From JAPUDQ01 sp049644865 (GTDB taxonomy: Bacteria > Patescibacteriota > Saccharimonadia > Saccharimonadales > Saccharimonadaceae), in the NCBI GenBank assembly GCA_049644865.1, contig JBARSV010000022.1, positions 1-16,484 of the forward strand: a stretch of 16,484 nucleotides of DNA. The letters run 5' to 3'. The position numbers were made by a program, and so were the translations under genes. Within the stretch, counting starts at the first letter, position 1. Every line of letters begins with the position of its first letter. Below, piece by piece: positions 11,154 through 16,484 of the stretch. Below the pieces are notes generated by a model that saw only the letters and a program-made list of their open reading frames with translations, searched no databases and was not told where the DNA came from.

Positions 11154-12494
11154 ATGAAAGACAAACTTGTCCGAGGAGTGCGGCGGGTGATGCCGAGGCG
11201 AGCAGTGCGGGCGCTGGAGAACAGTTATCGCAAGGCGCGTGTCCATGCGGTGAGTGCACGGTATGGGTATCCGGCACGTGACCTCAAGGTGATTGCTGTC
11301 ACGGGTACGAATGGCAAGACGACCACGGCGTGCTACATCAACGAAATTCTGAGGAGCGCCGGCATGACCACGGCGATGTTCACAACGGCAGTCATAGAGG
11401 TGGCCGGACAGCGCAAGCTCAACGACCTCAACGCGACGGTGGCATTGACGGGGCAAATGCAGCGGTTCTTCCGCGATGCTAAGAAGGCCGATGTTGACTA
11501 TGTGGTTCTCGAGGTGACGAGTCATGCGCTCGACCAGCACAAACTCGCTACGGTGCCTATCGAATGTGCTGTCATGACCAATCTTACCCAAGATCACCTC
11601 GATTATCACACAACGATGGAGGCCTACGCAGCAGCCAAGGGCAAACTATTTGCTGGCAACCCCCGATTTATTGTCCTCAACGCTGATGATGAGTGGTATG
11701 GGTATTTTAACCAGTTCGAGGCAGGGGAGCACAAGATCAGTTATGGTACGAGCGAGTCGGCAGATTGTCGCATACGGCAAGTGAAACTGTACAAAAAAGG
11801 CTCAGAGATGCATTTGCTTATCGACCACCACACGTCGCTTGAGCTTGCCACAGCGTTGCCAGGTAAATACAACGTGTATAACGCGACGGCCGCTGCGATG
11901 GCAGCCTATCTGATGTACATCAAAATTGAAGCTATCCAAGAAGGAATTGCGAACCTCGAGTCTATCCCCGGACGGTTTGAGCGGGTTGCTGTCGACAAGC
12001 CCTACGAAGTCGTCGTCGACTATGCTCACACTCCCGATGCTCTTGAGAAATTGCTCGAAGCAGCACGGAGTATGACAAAAAATCGCCTCATCTTGGTCTT
12101 CGGGGCCTGTGGCGATCGTGATAAGGGTAAGCGGCCCATCATGGGTGAGATCGCCGCGCGTATGGCGGATAGGATATTTTTGACCGATGAAGAAAGTTAC
12201 AACGAAGACCCCGAGACGATTCGCCGCATGCTGATGGAGGGCATCGAGGTGGCTGGTGGCCAGCCAAAAGTCGAGGAAATCGCCGATCGCCGCGACGCGA
12301 TCAGCAAAGCCATGTCCATCGCCCGCACCGGTGATATCATCCTTGTCACCGGCATGGGCCACGAACAATATCGCATCGTCAACGGTGAGCGTTTGCCGTG
12401 GAATGACAGCGACGTCGTGCGCGACATTGCTAGTCCGGTCAAAAAAGAATCGACCGACACGGCCGTAATGGCCGAAACGAGCTCAGAGTCATAG
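11154..12494 (+). CDS. MurE-like Mur ligase lacking the N-terminal domain
   Basis: A 446-residue Mur-family ATP-dependent amide ligase, closest to MurE, which adds the third amino acid to UDP-MurNAc-L-Ala-D-Glu in peptidoglycan synthesis. Central ATPase domain: P-loop VTGTNGKTTT (49-58), 'EVTSHALDQHK' (120-130), 'TNLTQDHLDYH' (142-152) and 'AYAAAKGKLF', whose K162 matches the lysine that is carbamylated in Mur ligases. C-terminal domain: 'PGRFERV', 'VVDYAHTPDALEKLL', 'VFGACGDRDKGKRPIMG' and 'GMGHEQYRI'. The N-terminal UDP-binding domain of about 90 residues is absent: the P-loop lies at residue 50, and a basic 40-residue segment precedes it. The MurE substrate motif DNPR is replaced by 'DEESYNEDP', so the amino acid cannot be predicted. 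It is divergent from tsaD. A TATAGA box sits only 3 nt before the ATG at 11154, and there is no Shine-Dalgarno. Confidence 0.9.
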   Translation: MKDKLVRGVRRVMPRRAVRALENSYRKARVHAVSARYGYPARDLKVIAVTGTNGKTTTACYINEILRSAGMTTAMFTTAVIEVAGQRKLNDLNATVALTGQMQRFFRDAKKADVDYVVLEVTSHALDQHKLATVPIECAVMTNLTQDHLDYHTTMEAYAAAKGKLFAGNPRFIVLNADDEWYGYFNQFEAGEHKISYGTSESADCRIRQVKLYKKGSEMHLLIDHHTSLELATALPGKYNVYNATAAAMAAYLMYIKIEAIQEGIANLESIPGRFERVAVDKPYEVVVDYAHTPDALEKLLEAARSMTKNRLILVFGACGDRDKGKRPIMGEIAARMADRIFLTDEESYNEDPETIRRMLMEGIEVAGGQPKVEEIADRRDAISKAMSIARTGDIILVTGMGHEQYRIVNGERLPWNDSDVVRDIASPVKKESTDTAVMAETSSES

Positions 12495-12511
12495 CGTCAG
12501 AAATTGAACGC

Positions 12512-12552
12512 GGCCCGGCGCGCACTCCTCGGGTGAGGGGTGCGGCCGGGCC
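12512..12552 (-). terminator. GC-rich hairpin ending the two-gene island
   Basis: GGCCCGGC...CACTCCTC pairs with GAGGGGTG...GCCGGGCC around a short loop. It is very stable but has no T-run. It lies 10 bp after the stop of the minus-strand gene at 12563 and 17 bp after the murE-like stop, so it may serve both. Its GC-richness fits the island rather than the flanking genome. Confidence 0.55.
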
Positions 12553-12562
12553 GTCATGGTGT

Positions 12563-12880
12563 TCAGCGCCTGATGGGTGCGGTGCGCTGCTGGAGCAGCT
12601 GGCGCAGGGCCAGCGACGTGCCAGAGACGCGCCAGCAGCCGACACGGTCGTCCCAGTAGGCGGCCGCCCACTGGCCGTGATCGACGTCGATCATCAGGTG
12701 GTCGCGCATGTGCGCCACCCGGGCCGAGCCGGTGCCGACGAAGTCGGTGGTCGCGAAGACCTTCTCGCCCTCGCTCCACACGATGGTGTAGCGGTGCGGG
12801 GACTGGTTGAGCACCCGCCCGAGGGCCTCTGCGGTGAAGCGCTGGGTTGCGATGTCCGCCAGGTCGATCTGATGTGACAT
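12563..12880 (-). CDS. Hypothetical protein in a GC-rich island
   Basis: A 105-residue protein starting MSHQIDLADIATQRFTAEAL. It has no signal peptide or transmembrane helix. The middle reads like a small mixed alpha/beta domain with several aromatics (HRYTIVWSEGEKVFATTDFV, then WAAAYWDDRVGCWRVSG). No family is recognised. GAAGGAG lies 6 nt before the ATG, a textbook ribosome site. The upstream gene stops 1 nt earlier, so the two form an operon. By eye the DNA is about 65-70% GC with G/C-ending codons, clearly richer than the flanking genes. Antisense frames are also open because of the base composition, but they lack ribosome sites and this operon arrangement. Confidence 0.75.
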   Translation of the reverse strand: MSHQIDLADIATQRFTAEALGRVLNQSPHRYTIVWSEGEKVFATTDFVGTGSARVAHMRDHLMIDVDHGQWAAAYWDDRVGCWRVSGTSLALRQLLQQRTAPIRR

Positions 12881-12881
12881 G

Positions 12882-13277
12882 TCATGCTCCTTCGGGGGTG
12901 AGGTCGTGCTCGGATGGAAGGTAAAACATTCGCAGCGAACCTGCGGTGGCGCCGTCTCGGACGACGTCAAGATCGATGGTGAGCGCGAAGCTCACGTAGA
13001 CGTGCGTCGGCTGGCCATCCTGGTCGAGGATGCAGCTGGCACCGTGGTCGAAAGAGATCGTAGCGTCGTTGAGCGCTACCGTCTCAAGGTCGATAAAGAC
13101 CCTCAGCAGGACATAGCTAGAGGCCTCGGTGCCTCGATGGACAGCGAGGACGTCAAGGAATGGCAAATTTTCTGCCAAGACATCGTTCACGAACTCCCCG
13201 TATCCGCCCTCAGGGGCCAGTACGCGAAAATCAACACCCACCAGCTCTGCTGGCAGGCTTTCAATGAACGTTCGCAC
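12882..13277 (-). CDS. Hypothetical protein, first gene of the GC-rich island
   Basis: A 131-residue protein starting at GTG 13275-13277 (MRTFIESLPAELVGVDFRVL) behind a strong GAGGAGG ribosome site 5 nt upstream. It is acidic and soluble with no visible signal or transmembrane segment, and contains alternating beta-like stretches (SSYVLLRVFIDLETVALNDA; THVYVSFALTIDLDVVRDG). No family is recognised. It has its own consensus promoter (13326-13354) and is followed after 1 nt by the second island gene. GC content is higher than in the flanking genes but less extreme than in its partner. Two linked small hypotheticals with their own promoter suggest a two-component unit of foreign origin; a toxin-antitoxin or immunity-type pair would fit the layout, but nothing in the sequence proves it. 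Confidence 0.75.
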   Translation of the reverse strand: MRTFIESLPAELVGVDFRVLAPEGGYGEFVNDVLAENLPFLDVLAVHRGTEASSYVLLRVFIDLETVALNDATISFDHGASCILDQDGQPTHVYVSFALTIDLDVVRDGATAGSLRMFYLPSEHDLTPEGA

Positions 13278-13325
13278 GGTCGCCTCCTCTCAAGGCTGAT
13301 GGTAAGGTGCTGAACACTTGTATAA

Positions 13326-13354
13326 ATGATAGCATATTATCTTATAAAAGTCAA
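13326..13354 (-). promoter_or_regulatory. Consensus promoter of the two-gene island
   Basis: TTGACT (13349-13354), a 17-nt spacer and TATCAT (13326-13331) on the minus strand. The AT-rich stretch also carries a weak plus-strand -10 TACAAT (13362-13367) for the phosphomutase gene. Confidence 0.7.
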
Positions 13355-13385
13355 ATAGCGGTACAATTGTTAAAAGGGAGGACAT

Positions 13386-14813
13386 ATGCAGGTAAATCCG
13401 CAAATATTTCGGGGTTATGATCTGAGGGGGCTAGTTGGTGAGGATTTGAGCGAGGAGGTGGCAGAGCATCTCGGACGAGCATTTGGCACTATGATGAACC
13501 GTCAGGGTGTGCGTGAGCTAGTGGTTGGACGTGATTGCAGAGAGACCAGCCCGGCGTATGCAGCGGCATTGATACGTGGGTTGATCTGGACTGGCGCAGA
13601 TGTGATTGACATCGGCATGCACATGGTCGGCACATTTTATTGGTCGCAGTACCATCTGAACCGCAAGGCGGGGGTGTACGTGAGCGCTAGCCATAACCCA
13701 CCAGAATACAACGGATTCAAATTTGCCAATGATTTTTCGGAAACACTAGTCAGTGACGGCATGGCTGAGATGCTGCGGCTTGTCCAAGAGGAAGACTATG
13801 AGAAGGCTGAGCAGCCGGGCCAGTCACGTGAGCAAGATATCCGCGAGGCGTATTTTGCCGATGTACTCGGGCGCCTGCCGAGTGAGCGTCGTCTTAAAGT
13901 GGTGGTTGATCCGGGTTGTACGACGGCAGGCGCCATTGCGCCCGATTTGCTTCGTGCAGCAGGACATGAGGTGGTCGAATACAATACGACGATCGACCCG
14001 ACATTTCCGCTCGGCGTGGCTGACCCAACTGAGACAAGCGTGATGCAGCGAGTCCGCAGCGAAGTACTCGAGTCGGGGGCTGATATCGGTTTCACCTATG
14101 ACTCAGACGGTGATCGTATCGGGATCGTCGATGAAAAGGGGGGTATCATCTGGAACGATGTGCTAGTAGCGATCTTTGCGACCGATGTGCTGGCCGACCA
14201 TCCTGGGGCAACGATCATGTTTAATACGCTCTGCTCGAAAGTAGTGCCCGAGACGATTATGGCTAACGGCGGCACACCGTTTATGTGGCGCACGGGGCAT
14301 TCGTTCCTCAAGAAGAAGAATCAAGAGGTCGGGGCGGCATTTATCGGTGAGTTGTCGGGGCACTTCTTCTTCTCGAAAGATTTTCACAACCATGATGACG
14401 GCCTGTACTCGTCACTCCGCTTGCTGCGGTTCTTGTCGCGGTCAAATACTCCGTTGTCTGAGGTCGTAGCAGCCTTGCCGCGCTACATCTCGAGCCCTGA
14501 GATCAAAGTTTTTTGCCCAGATGACCAAAAAGTTGCTGTGGTCGCCAAGATAACACCGATTTTGCGCCAGGATTACCCTGACGCTGAGGTGATCGATGAT
14601 GAGCGCGCTGGCGATGGCCTACGCCTCGAGACACCCGACAGCATGTTTGTGGTGCGCTATTCGCAAAACGGGCCGTATTTGACGGTCAAGTTTGAGTCAC
14701 GAACCCAGGAGGGTTACGACGCGCTAAAACTCGCCATCCGTGATCTACTGCACCGCTTCCCTGAGATTGACTGGCACGCCAAAATCGCTGCCAATGTCGA
14801 GGCGCTGGAATAA
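13386..14813 (+). CDS. Phosphomannomutase / phosphoglucomutase
   Basis: A 475-residue alpha-D-phosphohexomutase that interconverts hexose 1- and 6-phosphates, feeding nucleotide-sugar synthesis for envelope polysaccharides. All four family motifs are present: the phosphoserine loop 'VSASHNPPEYNGFK' with active S102, the metal site 'DSDGDRIGI' with D239, D241 and D243, the sugar loop 'GELSGHFFF' with E322 and S324, and the phosphate-binding C-terminal motif 'RYSQNGPYLTVKFES' (424-438). Length is typical of PMM/PGM enzymes (ManB/AlgC type), and the N-terminus 'IFRGYDLRG' is standard. The sugar specificity cannot be read from sequence alone. AGGGAGG lies just before the ATG at 13386, so unlike several neighbours this gene has a normal ribosome site. 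No terminator is seen before the CIRCE operator. Confidence 0.95.
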   Translation: MQVNPQIFRGYDLRGLVGEDLSEEVAEHLGRAFGTMMNRQGVRELVVGRDCRETSPAYAAALIRGLIWTGADVIDIGMHMVGTFYWSQYHLNRKAGVYVSASHNPPEYNGFKFANDFSETLVSDGMAEMLRLVQEEDYEKAEQPGQSREQDIREAYFADVLGRLPSERRLKVVVDPGCTTAGAIAPDLLRAAGHEVVEYNTTIDPTFPLGVADPTETSVMQRVRSEVLESGADIGFTYDSDGDRIGIVDEKGGIIWNDVLVAIFATDVLADHPGATIMFNTLCSKVVPETIMANGGTPFMWRTGHSFLKKKNQEVGAAFIGELSGHFFFSKDFHNHDDGLYSSLRLLRFLSRSNTPLSEVVAALPRYISSPEIKVFCPDDQKVAVVAKITPILRQDYPDAEVIDDERAGDGLRLETPDSMFVVRYSQNGPYLTVKFESRTQEGYDALKLAIRDLLHRFPEIDWHAKIAANVEALE

Positions 14814-14831
14814 CAAATAAACACTACCGAA

Positions 14832-14858
14832 CTAGCACTCGGGCTTGACGAGTGCTAG
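14832..14858 (+). promoter_or_regulatory. CIRCE operator (HrcA binding site) of groESL
   Basis: CTAGCACTC (14832-14840), exactly 9 nt, then GAGTGCTAG (14850-14858). The consensus is TTAGCACTC-N9-GAGTGCTAA. The arms extend to 11 bp with flanking AA/TT. CIRCE binds the HrcA repressor and opens on heat shock, so an hrcA gene is expected elsewhere in the genome. Confidence 0.95.
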
Positions 14859-14874
14859 TTTGATCAACTATGAT
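14845..14874 (+). promoter_or_regulatory. groESL promoter overlapping CIRCE
   Basis: TTGACG (14845-14850) lies inside CIRCE. An 18-nt spacer leads to TATGAT (14869-14874). HrcA bound to CIRCE would block polymerase directly. Confidence 0.75.
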
Positions 14875-14906
14875 AGAGTCATTGAAACATTTAGGAGGTT
14901 ATACGT

Positions 14907-15179
14907 ATGAGTCAACCACTCACACCACTGGCTGACCGCGTGATTGCGACGCGCGAGGAAGCAGCTACCCGTACGGCAAGCGGATTGTATTTGCCAGATA
15001 GCGCCAAAGAAAAAGCTATCGTCGCTGTCGTGGAGGCCGTCGGCCCAGAGGTCAAGAGCCTTAAAAAAGGCGACCGAATCGTCTACAAAGAATACACGAC
15101 GACCGAGATCAAAGTCGGGGGCGTAGAGTATATCGTTATAAAAGAAGAAGACATCTTGGCGAAGGTTTCTAAGCAATGA
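14907..15179 (+). CDS. groES: Co-chaperonin GroES
   Basis: A 90-residue GroES, slightly shorter than the usual 94-97. It forms the seven-subunit lid that closes the GroEL folding chamber. The beta-barrel start 'LTPLADRVIATREE' (5-18), the mobile loop 'TRTASGLYLPDSAKEK' (21-36) with the G-[IL]-x-[IL]-P core that docks to GroEL, the 'VVEAVGPE' strand (41-48), 'LKKGDRIVYKEY' (52-63) and the C-terminal 'GGVEYIVIKEEDILAKV' (71-87) are all normal. AGGAGG is 8 nt before the ATG at 14907. It is controlled by the CIRCE operator and promoter upstream. The stop codon overlaps the next start by 4 bp (ATGA). Confidence 0.98.
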   Translation: MSQPLTPLADRVIATREEAATRTASGLYLPDSAKEKAIVAVVEAVGPEVKSLKKGDRIVYKEYTTTEIKVGGVEYIVIKEEDILAKVSKQ

Positions 15180-15358
15180 TGAATGTTGTTGGTGGCGCTG
15201 GCCTATCTGATGCAGCACAAGAGTATCCATTCGTTGCTTGGTTATATAACTTTTTTACAGCAGGAGGCCTACTCCCTATACTTTTGCCCATAACGGTAGT
15301 CCTCGTGGTAGTAGTGATAATCTGGTTGTTCAAACCAGGGAAAAATAAGGAGAAATAA
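15176..15358 (+). CDS. Small single-helix membrane protein inside the groESL operon
   Basis: A 60-residue protein (MMNVVGGAGLSDAAQEYPFV...) with a short outer or lumenal-like N-terminal part, one strong transmembrane helix at about residues 31-52 (LLPILLPITVVLVVVVIIWL), and a basic end (FKPGKNKEK). No family is recognised. It overlaps groES by 4 bp (ATGA), and its stop is 1 nt before the groEL ATG. The groEL ribosome site (AAGGAG) lies inside its last codons. This tight fit implies translation as part of the heat-shock operon and argues against a chance ORF. groES and groEL are normally adjacent. A role in membrane stress is possible but speculative; the second Met at 15179 is an alternative start. 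Confidence 0.75.
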   Translation: MMNVVGGAGLSDAAQEYPFVAWLYNFFTAGGLLPILLPITVVLVVVVIIWLFKPGKNKEK

Positions 15359-15359
15359 T

Positions 15360-16484
15360 ATGGCAAAGAAAGTTTTTTATGACGACGATGCGCGGGCGCG
15401 CGTGCTGGGGGGTGCTAAGGCGCTCTACGACGCCGTCAAGGTCACAATGGGCCCCAAGGGCCGCAATGTGGTCATACAGAAGTCCTATGGGGCTCCTACC
15501 ATCTCTCACGATGGTGTGACGGTGGCTGAGGGCATAGAATTGCCCGAAGTCGATGACGAGACACTCGGTTACAAAGTCGGGGCTGACCTCATCAAACAAG
15601 CTGCCAGCAAGATGAACAAAGTCGCTGGCGACGGCACCACAACCGTAACGGTGCTGACCTACAACATCTTGAACGAAGCTAACCGACTGATCGCCGCTGG
15701 CCATAACCCAATGGAACTGCGCAAAGGCGTCGAAGAGGCAGGTGCTGAGGTACTCAAGGCACTTGAGAAGATGAGCGAACCGGTGACTGGCAAAAAAGGC
15801 CGTGTCGCTGAAGTTGCCGCTATCTCGGCCGGTGATGTATCAATCGGTGAGCTGATCGCCGATGTCATCGACAAAGTCGGTGCTAGTGGTGTTGTGACCG
15901 TTGAAGAAGGCCAAGGTCTCAAGATGGAATCAGAAGTTGTCGAAGGCTTCACGTTTGACCGTGGCTACAGCTCGGCACTCATGGTGACCGATGTAAACCG
16001 CCAAGAAGCCGAGTACAAAAACCCAGCTATCGTCATCACCGACAAGAAGATCAGCTCGGTCGCCGAGATATCACCTCTGATCGAACGCATTGCCCAATCT
16101 GGCAAAAAAGACCTCGTGCTCATCGCCGAAGATGTCGAGGGTGAAGCGCTGGCTATGCTGGTGCTCAACAAACTGCGTGGAGCGTTTAACACCGTCGCTG
16201 TCAAAGCGCCGGCCTTCGGTGATCGCCGCAAAGAGACATTGCAAGACATAGCCGTCCTGACGGGTGCGACGGTCATCTCAGAAGACCTTGGTTTGACGTT
16301 TGAAAACGCCGACCTCGGGGTTATCGGCAAAGCCCGTAAAGTATTGGTCAGCAAAGACGCCACGACCATCATCGAAGGCGGCGGCAGTGTGGCTGATGTT
16401 GCCAACCGCGTCGCGCAGGTACGCGAACAAGCCGCTCATGCCTCAAGCGAATATGACAAAGAACAATACGAGAAGCGTGCTGCT
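15360..16484 (+). CDS. groEL: Chaperonin GroEL, 3' end beyond the window
   Basis: The first 375 residues of the 60-kDa chaperonin (normally about 540), running off the right edge without a stop. GroEL is a double seven-membered ring that folds proteins using ATP. Clear landmarks: 'DAVKVTMGPKGRNVVIQKSY' (24-43), 'PTISHDGVTVA' (46-56), the nucleotide-binding 'GDGTTTVTVL' loop (about 90-99), 'AAGHNPMELRKG' (111-122), then the intermediate and apical domains with 'EEGQGLKMESEVVEGFTFDRGY' split across about residues 182-203, and 'APAFGDRRKETLQDIAVLTG' (about 283-302). The ATG at 15360 follows AAGGAG at normal spacing. It is third in the CIRCE-controlled operon. Sequence is conventional so far as it goes. 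Confidence 0.98.
   Translation, partial: MAKKVFYDDDARARVLGGAKALYDAVKVTMGPKGRNVVIQKSYGAPTISHDGVTVAEGIELPEVDDETLGYKVGADLIKQAASKMNKVAGDGTTTVTVLTYNILNEANRLIAAGHNPMELRKGVEEAGAEVLKALEKMSEPVTGKKGRVAEVAAISAGDVSIGELIADVIDKVGASGVVTVEEGQGLKMESEVVEGFTFDRGYSSALMVTDVNRQEAEYKNPAIVITDKKISSVAEISPLIERIAQSGKKDLVLIAEDVEGEALAMLVLNKLRGAFNTVAVKAPAFGDRRKETLQDIAVLTGATVISEDLGLTFENADLGVIGKARKVLVSKDATTIIEGGGSVADVANRVAQVREQAAHASSEYDKEQYEKRAA

Noticed and set aside
11802..12368. 188-codon ORF antisense to the murE-like gene
   Set aside because: It mirrors the conserved Mur ligase C-terminal domain and shows no independent family pattern.
12533..13313. Plus-strand ORFs across the GC-rich island (114 and 144 codons)
   Set aside because: The minus-strand genes have strong ribosome sites, a 1-nt junction and a consensus promoter; the plus-strand frames have none of these.
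1..16484. UGA recoded as glycine, as in Gracilibacteria and SR1
   Set aside because: Conserved genes such as comF, tsaD and groES end at TGA at the expected place, and no conserved gene has in-frame TGA.
1..16484. CRISPR array
   Set aside because: No regularly spaced direct repeats are seen; the repeats present are palindromes, tRNA fragments and purine tracts.

Overview
The window looks like a piece of the chromosome of a Patescibacteria (CPR) bacterium, most likely Candidatus Saccharibacteria (TM7). This is inferred from gene content and style: small compact genes, many small membrane proteins without recognisable families, a shortened MurE-like ligase, a four-helix-bundle (S23/IVP) protein beside tsaD, several genes with a -10 box almost touching the start codon, and standard use of TGA as a stop. 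No rRNA or other decisive marker is present.

Layout. The first 112 bases are the tail of a probable IS982-like transposase. Then come a small heat-shock protein (-) and a ComF-type phosphoribosyltransferase (+). Positions 1.5-5.6 kb hold four tRNA genes: Ser(TGA) +, Ser(GCT) -, Arg(GCG) + and Ser(CGA) -. Most have strong symmetrical terminators. They are mixed with small membrane proteins and a PadR regulator plus DUF6159-like membrane-protein operon. The surroundings of tRNA-Ser(GCT) contain several broken pieces of tRNA-Ser sequence and a palindrome shared with the tRNA-Ser(TGA) leader. A HIT hydrolase and a small exported protein (+) lead up to valS (-), whose stop codon overlaps that of the exported protein.

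From 9.2 to 11.1 kb (-) lies tsaD, the tRNA t6A enzyme, followed by a four-helix-bundle protein. This is the most unusual part. tsaD is about 130 residues longer than normal because two in-frame segments, each coinciding with an imperfect DNA palindrome, interrupt it while the catalytic residues are kept. The four-helix-bundle gene sits in a 424-bp unit bounded by perfect 25-bp inverted repeats. One of these repeats also encodes the last residues and stop codon of tsaD.

Divergent from tsaD is a MurE-like ligase lacking the N-terminal Mur domain. It is followed by a GC-rich two-gene island on the - strand that appears foreign, then a phosphomannomutase/phosphoglucomutase. The window ends in a heat-shock operon under a CIRCE operator: groES, an unexpected 60-residue membrane protein, and groEL, which runs off the end.

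Functional themes are protein folding (Hsp20, GroES, GroEL), translation (four tRNAs, ValS, TsaD) and cell envelope (MurE-like, PMM/PGM, small membrane proteins). The most noteworthy signals are the palindromic in-frame insertions in tsaD, the inverted-repeat-bounded S23 cassette, the tRNA-Ser debris, the long hairpin in the tRNA-Arg leader, and the small gene inside groESL.
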